Shown here: positions 17,035 through 28,460 of the stretch, in pieces | Layout: each line of letters starts with the position of its first letter | Numbering within the stretch: position 1 is the first letter of the stretch | Assembly (NCBI GenBank): GCA_902805735.1 | Contig: CADCTW010000236.1 | Location: forward strand, 1 to 32,351 | Source: an uncultured Gemmatimonadota bacterium | GTDB taxonomy: Bacteria; Gemmatimonadota; Gemmatimonadetes; Longimicrobiales; Longimicrobiaceae | Direction: 5' to 3' | DNA length: 32,351 nt | Translations under genes and position numbers: made by a program | Notes under the pieces: model-generated | The model's input: the letters and a program-made list of their open reading frames with translations, nothing else | Told to the model about the DNA's origin: nothing | The model's database searches: none

Positions 17035-18165
17035 TCACCCCAGCGCCCGCTCCGTCAAAAAGAGCTCGAACAGGCGCACCGTGGCTTCCACGTCCGCGGG
17101 GTCGATGGTCTCGAAAGGGGAGTGGGAGTAGCGGATGGGCGGGGCGACGAGGAGCGTCTCGATCCCCTGGCGAACCAGGTGCGCGCCGTCGGAAGAGTAG
17201 TGGAAGAGCACCATCTCCTGCACGGGGACGCGGTTGCGCTCGGCCACGCCGCGCAGCGCCTGGATCAGTCGGCGCGAGTAGTGGACGGACGAGTCGCGGT
17301 GCACCAGCGTGGGGCCGCCCCCCAGCACCACCGGCACGTGCTCCGGCGACACGGTGGGGATGTCGCCGGCCAGGCCGTTGTCGATGATGAAGCCGAGGTC
17401 GAAGGCGCGCCCGTCGCGGGTCAGCGACGAGGCGCCCACCATCCCGATCTCCTCCTGCACCGTCAGCGCAAGCGTGACGTCGTACGCCGGGCGGGCCGCG
17501 GCCAGCCGGCGGGCGAGCTCCACCAGCACGGCCACGCCCAGCCGGTCGTCCATCGCCTTCCCCACCAGCAGGCGCCCCATGCGCCGCGGCGGCGAGTCCC
17601 ACACCATGCGCGTGCCGATCCTCACCCCGTGCGCCGCGCACTCCTCGGCCGTGAGGCCCACGTCCACGAACAGGTCGTCCCATCCCAGCCGCGGGCGGTC
17701 CTTCTGGTCCGGCGTCATGGCGTGCCCGGTGGTGGTGGCCACCACCCCCGGCAGCGGGCCCGAATCCGCCAGCACGCGCAACGGCGAGCCGACGTAGTAG
17801 GGAGAGGAGAACTGGTCACGCTCCCCCGGCAGCACGCGCAGGAACCCACCCGGGGTGATGGAGCGCACGATCAGCGACAGCTCGTCGGCGTGCGCGGCCA
17901 GCAGCACGCGGGGGCCCGGGCCGGGGATGTGGAGGAACAGGTTGCCCACGGGGGAGCGGGTGACCTCGCCGAGCCCCTCCCACTCGCGGCGCACCCAGTC
18001 GATCACCTCGTCTTCCTGGCCCGTGGGGGCGGCGAGGAGCGACAGGGTGCGGAGGAGCTCCTCCATCCCCGCGGCGGGGCGGGGGGCCGGGGGGTGGCGC
18101 TCGGCCCAGACCGGGTCGTGCGAAGACGGGCCGCGCGCCTCGCGCCCGTCGAAGTCATTGATCAT
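17035..18165 (-). CDS. M42-family metallo-aminopeptidase
   Basis: The 376-residue protein starts at ATG 18165, which has GGGAG 6 to 7 bases upstream and lies inside the end of the preceding gene (11-base overlap). It has the two-metal site of M42 (glutamyl aminopeptidase/TET-type) enzymes. Ligands are His92 and Asp94 (AHADELSLIV), Asp206 or 207 (GKAMDDRLG), Glu239 with catalytic Glu238 (VQEEIGMVGA), Asp262 (IIDNGLAGD) and His348 (YSHSPFE). It should be cytoplasmic and remove N-terminal residues from peptides, probably as a large oligomer. Residues 1-33 are a Pro/Arg-rich extension before the first helix. It is last in a four-gene minus-strand run. Confidence 0.9.
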   Translation of the reverse strand: MINDFDGREARGPSSHDPVWAERHPPAPRPAAGMEELLRTLSLLAAPTGQEDEVIDWVRREWEGLGEVTRSPVGNLFLHIPGPGPRVLLAAHADELSLIVRSITPGGFLRVLPGERDQFSSPYYVGSPLRVLADSGPLPGVVATTTGHAMTPDQKDRPRLGWDDLFVDVGLTAEECAAHGVRIGTRMVWDSPPRRMGRLLVGKAMDDRLGVAVLVELARRLAAARPAYDVTLALTVQEEIGMVGASSLTRDGRAFDLGFIIDNGLAGDIPTVSPEHVPVVLGGGPTLVHRDSSVHYSRRLIQALRGVAERNRVPVQEMVLFHYSSDGAHLVRQGIETLLVAPPIRYSHSPFETIDPADVEATVRLFELFLTERALG

Positions 18166-18718
18166 CGGATCTCCCATTGTCCGCCTCGGCCGCCACCCCG
18201 CCGACGCCCTCCGCCAGGTACTCCCTCGAAAGCTCCACATAGTGCGCCGCGCTGGTGGTGACCCAGCGCAGCGACTCGCCCTCCAGCTCCTTCTTGACGC
18301 GCGCGGGCGTCCCCGCCGCCAGGTGCCGCGCAGGGATCTCGGCGCCGCTCCCCACCACGGCGCCGGCGGCCACCAGCGCCGCCTCGCCCACCCTCGCGCG
18401 CTGCAGCACCACCGCGTTCATCCCGATCAGCGCGCCGTCGCCCACCGTGCAGCTTTCAAGGATGGCGCCATGCCCCACGGTGACCCCGGCGCCGATGAGC
18501 GTGGGGCCCTGCTTGCTCACGTGGATCACGCAGTTGTCCTGGATGCTGGTGCCGGCGCCCACCCGGATCTCGTGCTCCGGCTCGTCGCCGCGGATCACGG
18601 CGCCAAACCACACGCTGGCCTCCGCCTCGATGGTCACGTTGCCGATGACGGTGGCGTTGGGCGCCACGAACGCCGTGGGGTGGATGCGCGGGCTGATCCC
18701 CGCGAAGCTCAAGATCAT
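18155..18718 (-). CDS. Gamma-carbonic-anhydrase-like hexapeptide-repeat protein
   Basis: The product has 187 residues and folds as a left-handed beta-helix, shown by repeated I/V-G hexapeptides (VIGNVTIEAEASVW, IGAGVTVGHGAILESC, VGDGALIGMNAVVL). Homologues are trimeric and include carbonic anhydrases and acyl-CoA-related proteins. The RGDEPEHEIRVGAGTSIQDN segment and His66 and His83 match the zinc site. The third ligand, normally His five residues after the second, is Glu88 here (ILESC instead of LHGC). Carbonic anhydrase activity is therefore uncertain, and some family branches naturally carry this change. The start ATG is 18718; it sits next to the stop of the dehydratase gene, so the genes are coupled. 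Confidence 0.88.
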   Translation of the reverse strand: MILSFAGISPRIHPTAFVAPNATVIGNVTIEAEASVWFGAVIRGDEPEHEIRVGAGTSIQDNCVIHVSKQGPTLIGAGVTVGHGAILESCTVGDGALIGMNAVVLQRARVGEAALVAAGAVVGSGAEIPARHLAAGTPARVKKELEGESLRWVTTSAAHYVELSREYLAEGVGGVAAEADNGRSDDQ

Positions 18719-18720
18719 CG

Positions 18721-19701
18721 TCACTCGCTCGCCAGGACCGCCGCCAGCCGCGCGGCGTCTACGTTGCTCCCGCTCAGCACCACCGCCACCGGACCCTCCG
18801 GGCGCAGCGCCCCCTCCAGCAGCGCCGCCGCCGCCACCGCCGCGGACCCCTCGGCGACCACCCCCTCCTCCACGAAGAGCCAGCGCATGGCGCGGCGCAC
18901 GGCGTCCTCGCTCACCAGCACCACCTCGTCCACCACGCGCCGGGCCAGCGCCAGGCTGCGCTCGTCCGTCTCGCCCGAGAGCCCCTCGCAGAACGTCTCG
19001 AGCTGCGGCGGGCAGCACAGCGACCCCGCGGCGAGCGACGCGTGCATGGCGCCCGTCGCGTGGGTCTGCACCCCGACCACGCGCACACCCGGCGCCAGGG
19101 CGCGCGCCACGACCCCGCACCCGTTCGCCAGCCCGCCCCCGCCCACGGGCATCACCAGGGTGCACGCCTCCGGGAGCTCCTGGAAGATCTCCAGCGCCAC
19201 CGTCCCCTGGCCGGCCACCGTCTGCGGGTCGCTGTAGGCGTGGACGAAGGAGGCGCCCGCCTCCGCCGCGTGCGCCTCGGCGGCGGCGTGGGCCTCGTCG
19301 TACCCGCCCTCCACCCGCACCAGCTCCCCGCCGAAGCGCGCGATCCGCCGCTGCTTGCTCTCCGGCGCGTCCGCGGGGACGAAGACGCGGGCCCGCGTGC
19401 CCAGCAGCCCCGCCGCGAGCGCCACGCCCTGCCCGTGGTTGCCGGCGGACGCCGTCACCAGGCCGCGGGCCCGCTCCTCGTGCGACAATGTCGCCACGCG
19501 GTTGTAGGCGCCGCGCAGCTTGAACGACCCGGTGAGCTGCATCCCCTCCAGCTTCAGGAACACCTCCGCGCCGGCGGCTTCCGAGAGCGCCGCCGAGTGC
19601 TGCAGGGGCGTGCGGCGCGCCACCCCCCGCAGCCGGCGGGCGGCCGCGAGGACGTCCGCGATCGTGGGCTCGTCCGCGGAAAAGGGACCGGAACCGATCA
19701 C
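18721..19701 (-). CDS. Threonine/serine dehydratase-like PLP enzyme
   Basis: This 326-residue fold-type II PLP enzyme starts at GTG 19701. The PLP lysine is Lys61 in GSFKLRGA, preceded by the substrate segment KLEGMQLTG. TASAGNHGQGVALAA and the phosphate-binding VGGGGLANG loop are also present. It should deaminate threonine or serine to the 2-keto acid and ammonia, or possibly racemise serine. It lacks the C-terminal ACT-like regulatory domain of biosynthetic IlvA (about 500 residues), so it is the short catabolic or racemase type. It lies between the BsuPI-like gene (34-base gap) and the carbonic-anhydrase-like gene in one likely transcript. Confidence 0.9.
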   Translation of the reverse strand: MIGSGPFSADEPTIADVLAAARRLRGVARRTPLQHSAALSEAAGAEVFLKLEGMQLTGSFKLRGAYNRVATLSHEERARGLVTASAGNHGQGVALAAGLLGTRARVFVPADAPESKQRRIARFGGELVRVEGGYDEAHAAAEAHAAEAGASFVHAYSDPQTVAGQGTVALEIFQELPEACTLVMPVGGGGLANGCGVVARALAPGVRVVGVQTHATGAMHASLAAGSLCCPPQLETFCEGLSGETDERSLALARRVVDEVVLVSEDAVRRAMRWLFVEEGVVAEGSAAVAAAALLEGALRPEGPVAVVLSGSNVDAARLAAVLASE

Positions 19702-19735
19702 GGCAACCGCTGCGCCGGGCGCCCGCGGGGGCGGC

Positions 19736-20188
19736 TCACGGGAGGGCGAAGGGGGTGGACTGCCGCACCGGATGCTCCGTGGCCGTGAGCCGGCCCTCCG
19801 CCGTGAGCCGGCGGCCGCGCAGGGCGGGGTCCGGGCGCCACACGGCCGTGTAGCCGCGCGTCTCCCCCGCGCCCAGCGAGATGGAGACCAGCGACTGCAC
19901 GAACGAGCGGTCCGCGGACCAGCGCCACAGCTCGCGCGCGCCCTCGCGCACGATGAAGTCGTGCGTCATCCCGCTGGTGTACGACAGGCGCACGGCGGCG
20001 TTGGTGGGGTTGGTCACCTGCATCACGAAGCGCACGCTGTCCGCCGCCGGCTCCACCTGGATGGAGGTGACGAGGGGGCCGCGGTAGGCGGGCTCCTCCG
20101 GCGCGGGCGCCACCTCGGGCGCCGGAGGGCGGCAGGCCACCGCCGCGGCGAGCAGCGCCAGGAGCGGTAAACGGAGGTAGCTGCGCAT
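19736..20188 (-). CDS. BsuPI-like lipoprotein
   Basis: A 150-residue protein with a short basic N-terminus and a hydrophobic run ending in AAAVAC (Cys 19) followed by a Pro-rich linker, which suggests a lipoprotein. The remaining 100 residues form one beta-sandwich domain (VRFVMQVTNPTNAAVRLSY, TSGMTHDFIVREGARELWRW, ISLGAGETRGYTAVW), the pattern of the BsuPI intracellular proteinase inhibitor domain. The family is often found in secreted proteins and may bind proteases, but inhibition is not demonstrated. It is the first gene of the minus-strand run and has a promoter candidate at 20285-20314. The ATG start is at about 20188. Confidence 0.78.
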   Translation of the reverse strand: MRSYLRLPLLALLAAAVACRPPAPEVAPAPEEPAYRGPLVTSIQVEPAADSVRFVMQVTNPTNAAVRLSYTSGMTHDFIVREGARELWRWSADRSFVQSLVSISLGAGETRGYTAVWRPDPALRGRRLTAEGRLTATEHPVRQSTPFALP

Positions 20189-20284
20189 GTTGGCGGCGGA
20201 GGCTGGGGTGGCCGCCCCCCGTGCGACGGGGCGGGATACGGTTTTGCACTGGCGCCGCAACGAGTTCCACGGCGCCGGGCGGGC

Positions 20285-20314
20285 AAGATAGACCCGTCCG
20301 TTCCAGGGCGTCAA
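20285..20314 (-). promoter_or_regulatory. Sigma70-type promoter for the BsuPI-dehydratase run
   Basis: On the minus strand TTGACG, an 18-base spacer and TATCTT occur about 100 bases upstream of the gene start. This would drive BsuPI, dehydratase, carbonic-anhydrase-like and M42 genes. Confidence 0.6.
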
Positions 20315-20343
20315 GAAAGGGTCCGGGGTGGGTCCAATCGCGC

Positions 20344-20372
20344 TTGCGAAAAAATTCACAAGCTCCTATATT
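20344..20372 (+). promoter_or_regulatory. Sigma70-type promoter of the ATP synthase operon
   Basis: TTGCGA at 20344-20349 and TATATT at 20367-20372 are separated by 17 bases, 38 bases before the atpZ start. It lies opposite the minus-strand promoter, so the region is a divergent promoter pair. Confidence 0.7.
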
Positions 20373-20409
20373 GGCCGCGCTGCACCACCCCAGAGAGGAT
20401 TGGAACGCC

Positions 20410-20667
20410 GTGAGCGAGCCTCGCCCCACGCCCCGCAAGCCCGGCCAGACCGGGGGTCAAGACCCCACGGCGCTGATGGGCATCGGGGTGCAGTTCGTGG
20501 CGGTGCTGCTGGCTTTCCTCTTCGCCGGCAAGTGGCTGGACGAGCGGCTGGGCACCTCGCCCTGGCTCCTGATGATCGGAGTCTTCCTGGGGTTCGGGCT
20601 CAGCCTGCTGTACATCTACCGCCGGCTGGTGATCGACCCCAAGGACCCGCGCAAGGGGGGGGAGTGA
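20410..20667 (+). CDS. atpZ: AtpZ/AtpI-like small ATP synthase-associated membrane protein
   Basis: The 85-residue protein from GTG 20410 has a basic N-terminal tail and two membrane segments (GVQFVAVLLAFLFAGKWLDE and WLLMIGVFLGFGLSLLYIYR). The GKWLDERLGTSPWLL hinge is typical of AtpZ/AtpI-like proteins. These are encoded first in many atp operons and help assemble the c ring or carry magnesium ions. It is the promoter-proximal gene here, and its stop overlaps the start of the next gene by four bases (GTGA). AGAGGA about a dozen bases upstream may serve as a Shine-Dalgarno sequence. A separate name from the next gene's product is a matter of convention. Confidence 0.85.
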   Translation: MSEPRPTPRKPGQTGGQDPTALMGIGVQFVAVLLAFLFAGKWLDERLGTSPWLLMIGVFLGFGLSLLYIYRRLVIDPKDPRKGGE

Positions 20668-21026
20668 AGCCCGCCGCGCTGGTGCCCGCGGGAGTCCTGG
20701 TGATCGGGGCGCTCGTGTACGGGGCGGGAGTCGCGCTCACGGGTCCCGGAGCGCGCACGGGGGTGGCGGCGGGCGTGGCCGTGGGGTGCGCCTTCCAGCT
20801 CCTGCTCCTGCTGATCGCCCGGGTGGCGTTCCCGGGGAAGCATTTGGCGGCGTACGGAGTGGGGATGCTGGGAAGGCTGCTCCTGGTGGTGGCGTCGGCG
20901 CTGGTGCTGGTGCCGGCCTCGGGGCTCCCGGCGGCCCCAACGCTGTTCTCGCTGGTGACCGTGCTTTTCGCAACCACAGTGCTCGAGCCGGTGGCCCTGG
21001 CGGCCGGCACAGAAAAGAAGAGCTGA
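20664..21026 (+). CDS. atpI: ATP synthase subunit I-like membrane protein
   Basis: A 120-residue, very hydrophobic protein with about four membrane segments, starting at a GTG that overlaps the atpZ stop and ending immediately before the atpB ATG. Sequence similarity to AtpI is low (the RVAFPGKHLAAYGVGMLGRL loop is not a diagnostic motif), so the call rests on size, topology and position between atpZ and atpB. AtpI proteins assist assembly of the c ring. Another small membrane protein of unknown role is possible. Confidence 0.7.
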   Translation: MKPAALVPAGVLVIGALVYGAGVALTGPGARTGVAAGVAVGCAFQLLLLLIARVAFPGKHLAAYGVGMLGRLLLVVASALVLVPASGLPAAPTLFSLVTVLFATTVLEPVALAAGTEKKS

Positions 21027-22088
21027 ATGTTCGCACGCATCGCACTCGTACTGGTCCTTGCCGCCGGCGCCACGCAGGCAGCCGCGCAGGAGCACGCCCA
21101 GCCCGCGCCGCAGGCCGCCGGCCAGGGCCCCGTCGTCGATCCGCACTCGGCCAACCCGGCCGAGGCCGCGCACGGCCGCGCCGCGGAGGTGATGGACCCC
21201 AGCCACGCGCAGGGCGGCGCTGGCCATGGCGCCGAGGCCGAGCACGGCGAGGAAGGGGTCGACTTCCTCCACCACATCCTGGACGCCCGCGAGATCGAGC
21301 TTCCGGGAACGGCCATCCACCTCCCCGCGGCGGGGACGTACAAGGTGGGCGAGTTCCACCTGTTCGGGATGCCGGTCCCGGTGGACCTTACGCCCACCAA
21401 GCACCTGGTGTTCCTGGTGATCGCCGGGCTCCTGACGATGCTGGTGCTGCTGTACGGCGGCGCGCGGGCGGGCGGCGCGGAGCGCGGGCTGGCCCGCGGG
21501 CGGCGCTACAACATGGTGGAGGCGATGGTGCTCTTCCTCCGCAACGAGGTGGTGAAGCCCAACATCGGCCACGGCTACGACAAGTACGCGCCGTTCATCA
21601 TCACGCTCTTCTTCTTCATCCTGTTCAACAACCTCCTGGGCCTGCTGCCGTACGGCTCCACCGCCACCGCGAACATCTCCGTGACCGCCGGGCTGGCGAT
21701 CCTGGCGTTCGTGGTGACCGAGGTCGGCGGGATGAGGGCGCTGGGCCCGCGGGGGTACCTCGGCACCATCTTCTTCGTGCCCAAGGGGATGCACCCGGTG
21801 GCGGCGTGGACGATGGCCATCGCCCTCGCGCCGGTGGAGCTGCTGGGGAAGATCACCAAGCCGATCTCGCTCGCCATCCGTCTCATGGCCAACATGACGG
21901 CGGGCCACATCGTGCTGCTGGCGCTGATCTCCCTGATCTTCGTGTTCGGGAGCTTCGTCCTGGCCGCCGCGCCCGTGCTGATGGCGACCGCCATCTTTTT
22001 CCTGGAGATCTTCGTCGGCTTCCTGCAGGCGTTCATCTTCGCGATGCTGACGAGCGTGTTCATCGGCCTGATGCAGCACGCGCACTGA
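21027..22088 (+). CDS. atpB: ATP synthase subunit a with signal peptide and His-rich periplasmic extension
   Basis: Subunit a forms the proton half-channels against the c ring. The C-terminal half holds the membrane helices. The essential arginine is Arg285 in PISLAIRLMANMTAGH, and NNLLGLLPYGSTATANISVT is the expected helix segment. Unusually for proteobacteria, the protein (353 residues) begins with a signal-like stretch (MFARIALVLVLAAGATQAAA) and about 70 residues rich in His, Ala and Glu, ending in VDFLHHILDAREIELPG. Similar extensions are known in AtpB of Bacteroidota and relatives. The ATG follows the atpI stop with no gap. A 290-base spacer separates it from atpE. Confidence 0.95.
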   Translation: MFARIALVLVLAAGATQAAAQEHAQPAPQAAGQGPVVDPHSANPAEAAHGRAAEVMDPSHAQGGAGHGAEAEHGEEGVDFLHHILDAREIELPGTAIHLPAAGTYKVGEFHLFGMPVPVDLTPTKHLVFLVIAGLLTMLVLLYGGARAGGAERGLARGRRYNMVEAMVLFLRNEVVKPNIGHGYDKYAPFIITLFFFILFNNLLGLLPYGSTATANISVTAGLAILAFVVTEVGGMRALGPRGYLGTIFFVPKGMHPVAAWTMAIALAPVELLGKITKPISLAIRLMANMTAGHIVLLALISLIFVFGSFVLAAAPVLMATAIFFLEIFVGFLQAFIFAMLTSVFIGLMQHAH

Positions 22089-22093
22089 GAAGC

Positions 22094-22178
22094 AGTGCCA
22101 AGTGCTCAGTGCCGAGTGCCCAGTAACTGCGGAAACGAGCACTAGGCACTAGGCACTAGGCACTAGGCACCAGGCACT
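22094..22178. repeat. 7-nt tandem repeats forming a hairpin between atpB and atpE
   Basis: The left arm (about 22094-22121) is made of AGTGCCn/AGTGCTn units and the right arm (22140-22178) of four GCACTAG units plus a variant GCACCAG. The arms are roughly reverse complements, so a long, imperfect hairpin of 7-base periodic units can form. The rest of the 292-base gap up to 22367 has no gene. Confidence 0.82.
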
Positions 22179-22350
22179 TCGTCCCGGAGCTCGCGGCTTG
22201 CTCCGAAGTCCGAAAAAAAGCCGCCGGCGGGGCATGCTCACCCCCGTCGTACAGTACCCGGGCATGGGCCCCCGGGGAGGGCGCGCGGCAGCGATGCCGG
22301 CTGGCGTCCACCGGTCCCATCGAGGACCGCGCGAGCGGAAGCCCGACTGA

Positions 22351-22656
<306 letters not shown>

Positions 22657-22667
22657 GCTGTAAAGAC

Positions 22668-22700
22668 GGCCGGCCGCCGCGGCTTCCGCGACGGCCGGCC
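22668..22700 (+). promoter_or_regulatory. Hairpin between atpE and atpF
   Basis: GGCCGGCCG.CGCGG at 22668-22682 pairs with CCGCG.CGGCCGGCC at 22686-22700 around the loop CTT, a 15-position stem with one mismatch. It starts 12 bases after the atpE stop. No U-run follows, so it is more likely an mRNA stabiliser, processing block or leaky attenuator than a full terminator. Confidence 0.8.
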
Positions 22701-22752
22701 ACCCTGACATCGTTCTCTTTCTATCGAACCGGACTCGAACCGGCAAACGGAT

Positions 22753-23343
22753 ATGCGTCGCTCCATCGCTCTTTCGGCCCTGCTCCTCCTCGGCTCCGCC
22801 GCGCCCCTCGTGGCCGCGGAGGGAGAAACGCCCGGGCTTCTGACGCCGAACATCGGGCTCACCTTCTGGACGATCGTGGTGTTCCTGATCGTCCTGGCCG
22901 TGCTCTCCAAGTTCGCCTTCCCGAAGATCCTGGGCGCCGTGGAGGCCCGCGAGGCGCACCTCCGCGAGCTGTCCGAGGGCGCCGAGCGCGACCGCGCCGC
23001 CGCCGCCGCGCTGGTCGCGGAGAACCAGCGCATCCTGGACGACACCCGCGCCCGGGTGCAGGAGGCCATCAACGAGAGCCGCACCTCGGCCGAGCGCATC
23101 CGCGCGGACATGCTGGCCGAGACGCGCCGCGAGCAGGAGGCCATGATCGAGCGCGCCCGCCGCGACATCCAGGCCGAGCGCGAGAGCGCCCTGGAAGCCG
23201 TGCGCCGCGAAGCCGTGGACGTCTCCATGCGCGCCGCCGAGCGCCTGGTGCGCCGCAACCTGGACGCCGAAGACAACCGCCGCCTGGTGCGCGAGTACCT
23301 GGGGCAGGTGGCCGCGCAGCCCGCCGTCGGCGCGGGGGTCTGA
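22753..23343 (+). CDS. atpF: ATP synthase subunit b
   Basis: The peripheral-stalk subunit of 196 residues. It begins with a signal-like stretch (MRRSIALSALLLLGSAAPLV) followed by the membrane helix LTFWTIVVFLIVLAVLSKFA, then FPKILGAVEAREA and a long charged helix rich in Glu, Arg and Ala over residues 65-185. Subunit b normally has only one N-terminal membrane helix, so the extra N-terminal hydrophobic segment suggests a cleaved signal, matching the one on AtpB. No clear Shine-Dalgarno sequence was seen upstream. The atpH start follows three bases after its stop. Confidence 0.93.
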   Translation: MRRSIALSALLLLGSAAPLVAAEGETPGLLTPNIGLTFWTIVVFLIVLAVLSKFAFPKILGAVEAREAHLRELSEGAERDRAAAAALVAENQRILDDTRARVQEAINESRTSAERIRADMLAETRREQEAMIERARRDIQAERESALEAVRREAVDVSMRAAERLVRRNLDAEDNRRLVREYLGQVAAQPAVGAGV

Positions 23344-23346
23344 CCC

Positions 23347-23913
23347 GTGAGGTCCGAGGTCATCGCCCGCAACTACGCGGACACGCTCCTCACCCTGGCC
23401 CAGCGCAACGGCGGCGCGGCCACGGCGGTGGAGTTCCAGGCCGCTGCCGACGGGCTGGCGGCGCTGCTCAACACGGAGCCGCGCATCCGCGCCTTCCTTT
23501 CCACGCCCGCCATCTCCATCGACGCCAAGAAGGCGGCGCTGCGGGGCGCGCTGCAGGGGCGGGTGCCGGAGCTCTTCCTCCGCTTCGTGCTGGTGGTGGT
23601 GGACAAGCGCCGTGACGCGCTCCTCCGCGACATCGCCGTGGCGTACGCGGAGCGGGTGGACGAGATGATGGGGCGCCTGCGCGTCTCCATCGACATCTCG
23701 CACGCCCCCGACGCCGCGCTGCAGGAGGAGATCCGGCAGTCGCTGCAGGCCCGCTTCGGGCGCGAGGTGATCCCCACCTTCACGGTGGACCCCGAGCTGC
23801 TGGGCGGGATGGTGATGCGGGTGGGCGACGAGATCCTGGACGGCTCCGTGCGCAGCCAGGCCGCCGGGCTCCGGCGCCGGCTGATGGAAGCCCGCATGCC
23901 GGCCGGCATCTGA
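23347..23913 (+). CDS. atpH: ATP synthase subunit delta
   Basis: The 188-residue delta subunit connects F1 to the b stalk. It begins at GTG 23347. The N-terminal [17 protein letters not shown] and the helical bundle through residue 110 are typical. The C-terminal [16 protein letters not shown] and the motif [20 protein letters not shown] match the delta/OSCP family signature. Length and position between atpF and atpA are as expected. A 98-base gap to atpA follows. Confidence 0.95.
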   Translation: MRSEVIARNYADTLLTLAQRNGGAATAVEFQAAADGLAALLNTEPRIRAFLSTPAISIDAKKAALRGALQGRVPELFLRFVLVVVDKRRDALLRDIAVAYAERVDEMMGRLRVSIDISHAPDAALQEEIRQSLQARFGREVIPTFTVDPELLGGMVMRVGDEILDGSVRSQAAGLRRRLMEARMPAGI

Positions 23914-24011
23914 CGCGAACCGGATCGCACCGGTGGTTTACAAGCAGTTCTATCGCAACGAGTTATAAAGAGCACCGGCGGCACACGCCGGACCTGAGAA
24001 AAGGACGAACG
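23914..24011. other. Spacer between atpH and atpA
   Basis: The gap holds a small hairpin (CCGGCG/CGCCGG near 23971-23990) close to the atpA start. A TTTACA-TTATAA pair near 23938-23968 has a poor 19-base spacer and is not a confident promoter. Confidence 0.45.
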
Positions 24012-25705
<1,694 letters not shown>

Positions 25706-25706
<1 letters not shown>

Positions 25707-25784
25707 AGTCCTAAGTGCTAGGTCCTAAGTCCTGAGTGGCCTGCTGTTCGGCACTCAGGACTTGGGACTCAGGACTTGGCGCTT
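25706..25784. repeat. 7-nt repeat hairpin between atpA and atpG
   Basis: The left arm (about 25706-25739) and right arm (25751-25784) are built of AGTCCTA/AGTCCTG units and their complements. AAGTCCTGAGTG (25727-25738) pairs perfectly with CACTCAGGACTT (25752-25763). It belongs to the same 7-nt family as the atpB-atpE hairpin. It ends about 24 bases before the atpG start. Confidence 0.85.
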
Positions 25785-25807
25785 GGAACTTCCGACACCG
25801 ATAAATC

Positions 25808-26674
25808 ATGGCCAAAGCCAGAGAACTGAAGGGCCGCATCCGTTCGGTCCAGAACACGCGCAAGATCACCCGGACGATGGAGATGGTGGCCACGTCCAAG
25901 CTCAAGCGCGCGCAGGACCGCGTGGCGGCGGCCCGCCCGTATGCGGAGCGGCTGGGCGAGGTGATCGGCCGGCTGCTGACCCCCGAGCTGGCGGCGCGGT
26001 ACCCGCTGCTGCGCCAGCCCACCGAGGTGCGGCGCGCGGCGGTCATCCTCCTCACCTCCAACCGCGGGCTGAGCGGGGCGTTCAACGCCAACCTCATCCG
26101 CGAGGGGCGCAACCTCCTCCGCGACCTGCGCGCGCGCGGCGTGGAGGTGGAGCTCCACGTCTCCGGCAAGAAGGGGATCTCCTTCTTCCGCTTCCAGGGC
26201 GAGACGCTGGGGAACGCCGTCAGCGACATCGGCGACCGGCCGGGCGCGGCGGACGCCGAGCGGCTCGTCAACTCGCTGATGGACGGCTTCGTCGCCGGGT
26301 CGTTCGACGCGGTGTACGTGGTGTACGCCAAGTTCAACTCGGCCCTCAGCACCCCCCCCACCACGCTCCAGCTTCTCCCCGTGCAGCCGCCGGAAGAGAG
26401 CGGCCGCGGCGGCGAGGTGGACTACGTGCTGGAGCCCTCGGCCGACGAGATCCTGGGGCGCATCCTTCCGCTGTACGTGCGGAACGGGGTGTACCGGGCG
26501 CTGGTGGAGACCACGGCGGGCTTCTACGGTGCCCAGCGCACCGCCATGAAGAACGCCACCGACAACGCCGGCGACATGCTCAACGCGCTCACGCGTACCT
26601 ACAACCGGGTGCGCCAGGCCGCGATCACGCAGGAAATCGCCGAGATCGTCGGCGGCGCCGCGGCTCTCGAATAA
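25808..26674 (+). CDS. atpG: ATP synthase subunit gamma
   Basis: The rotor shaft subunit, 288 residues. The N-terminal helix AKARELKGRIRSVQNTRKIT, then TMEMVATSKLKRAQDRV, and the C-terminal helix MKNATDNAGDMLNALTRTYN, then RVRQAAITQEIAEIVGGAAA, are diagnostic and form the coiled shaft. The central part is the Rossmann-like domain. Length matches the usual 285-290 residues. The ATG at 25808 is the natural start. atpD begins 12 bases after its stop. Confidence 0.97.
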   Translation: MAKARELKGRIRSVQNTRKITRTMEMVATSKLKRAQDRVAAARPYAERLGEVIGRLLTPELAARYPLLRQPTEVRRAAVILLTSNRGLSGAFNANLIREGRNLLRDLRARGVEVELHVSGKKGISFFRFQGETLGNAVSDIGDRPGAADAERLVNSLMDGFVAGSFDAVYVVYAKFNSALSTPPTTLQLLPVQPPEESGRGGEVDYVLEPSADEILGRILPLYVRNGVYRALVETTAGFYGAQRTAMKNATDNAGDMLNALTRTYNRVRQAAITQEIAEIVGGAAALE

Positions 26675-28167
<1,493 letters not shown>

Positions 28168-28168
<1 letters not shown>

Positions 28169-28452
28169 TGGCGGCCCCCGCCGGGGGCGCAGGGACGGCG
28201 CCGTTGCGCGTCTCCGTCCTGTCGCCCGAGCAGACGGTGTACGAGGGCGAGGCCACTTCGGTGGTCGCGCCAGCCTGGAACGGGCAGCTCGGCATCCTGC
28301 GCGGGCACGCCCCGCTGATGGCCCTGCTGGGCGAGGGCCTGCTGCGCATCGAGAACGGCCGCGAGACCCTGCGCTTCCAGGTGTCCGGCGGCTTCCTCCA
28401 GGTGGTGGACGACGTCGTGACCGTCCTCAGCGAGCGCGCCAGCGCCGCGTAA
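28168..28452 (+). CDS. atpC: ATP synthase subunit epsilon, short form
   Basis: Only 94 residues, against about 135-140 in E. coli. The N-terminal beta-sandwich is complete (LRVSVLSPEQTVYEGEATSV, GQLGILRGHAPLMALLGEG, FQVSGGFLQVVDDVVTVLSE), but the gene ends right after it. The C-terminal two-helix domain that inhibits ATP hydrolysis is missing. The ORF ends cleanly at a TAA with no downstream frame continuing the domain, so this looks like a natural short epsilon as found in some Bacteroidota/Chlorobi-like enzymes, not a frameshift. It is the last gene of the operon and is followed by a long CACAGAG-type hairpin. Confidence 0.95.
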
Positions 28453-28460
28453 GGGCCGGG

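Noticed and set aside
22140..22178. Possible CRISPR-like tandem repeats
   Set aside because: Units are only 7 bases and have no spacers.
23938..23968. Internal promoter before atpA
   Set aside because: The -35-like and -10-like hexamers are 19 bases apart and the match is weak.
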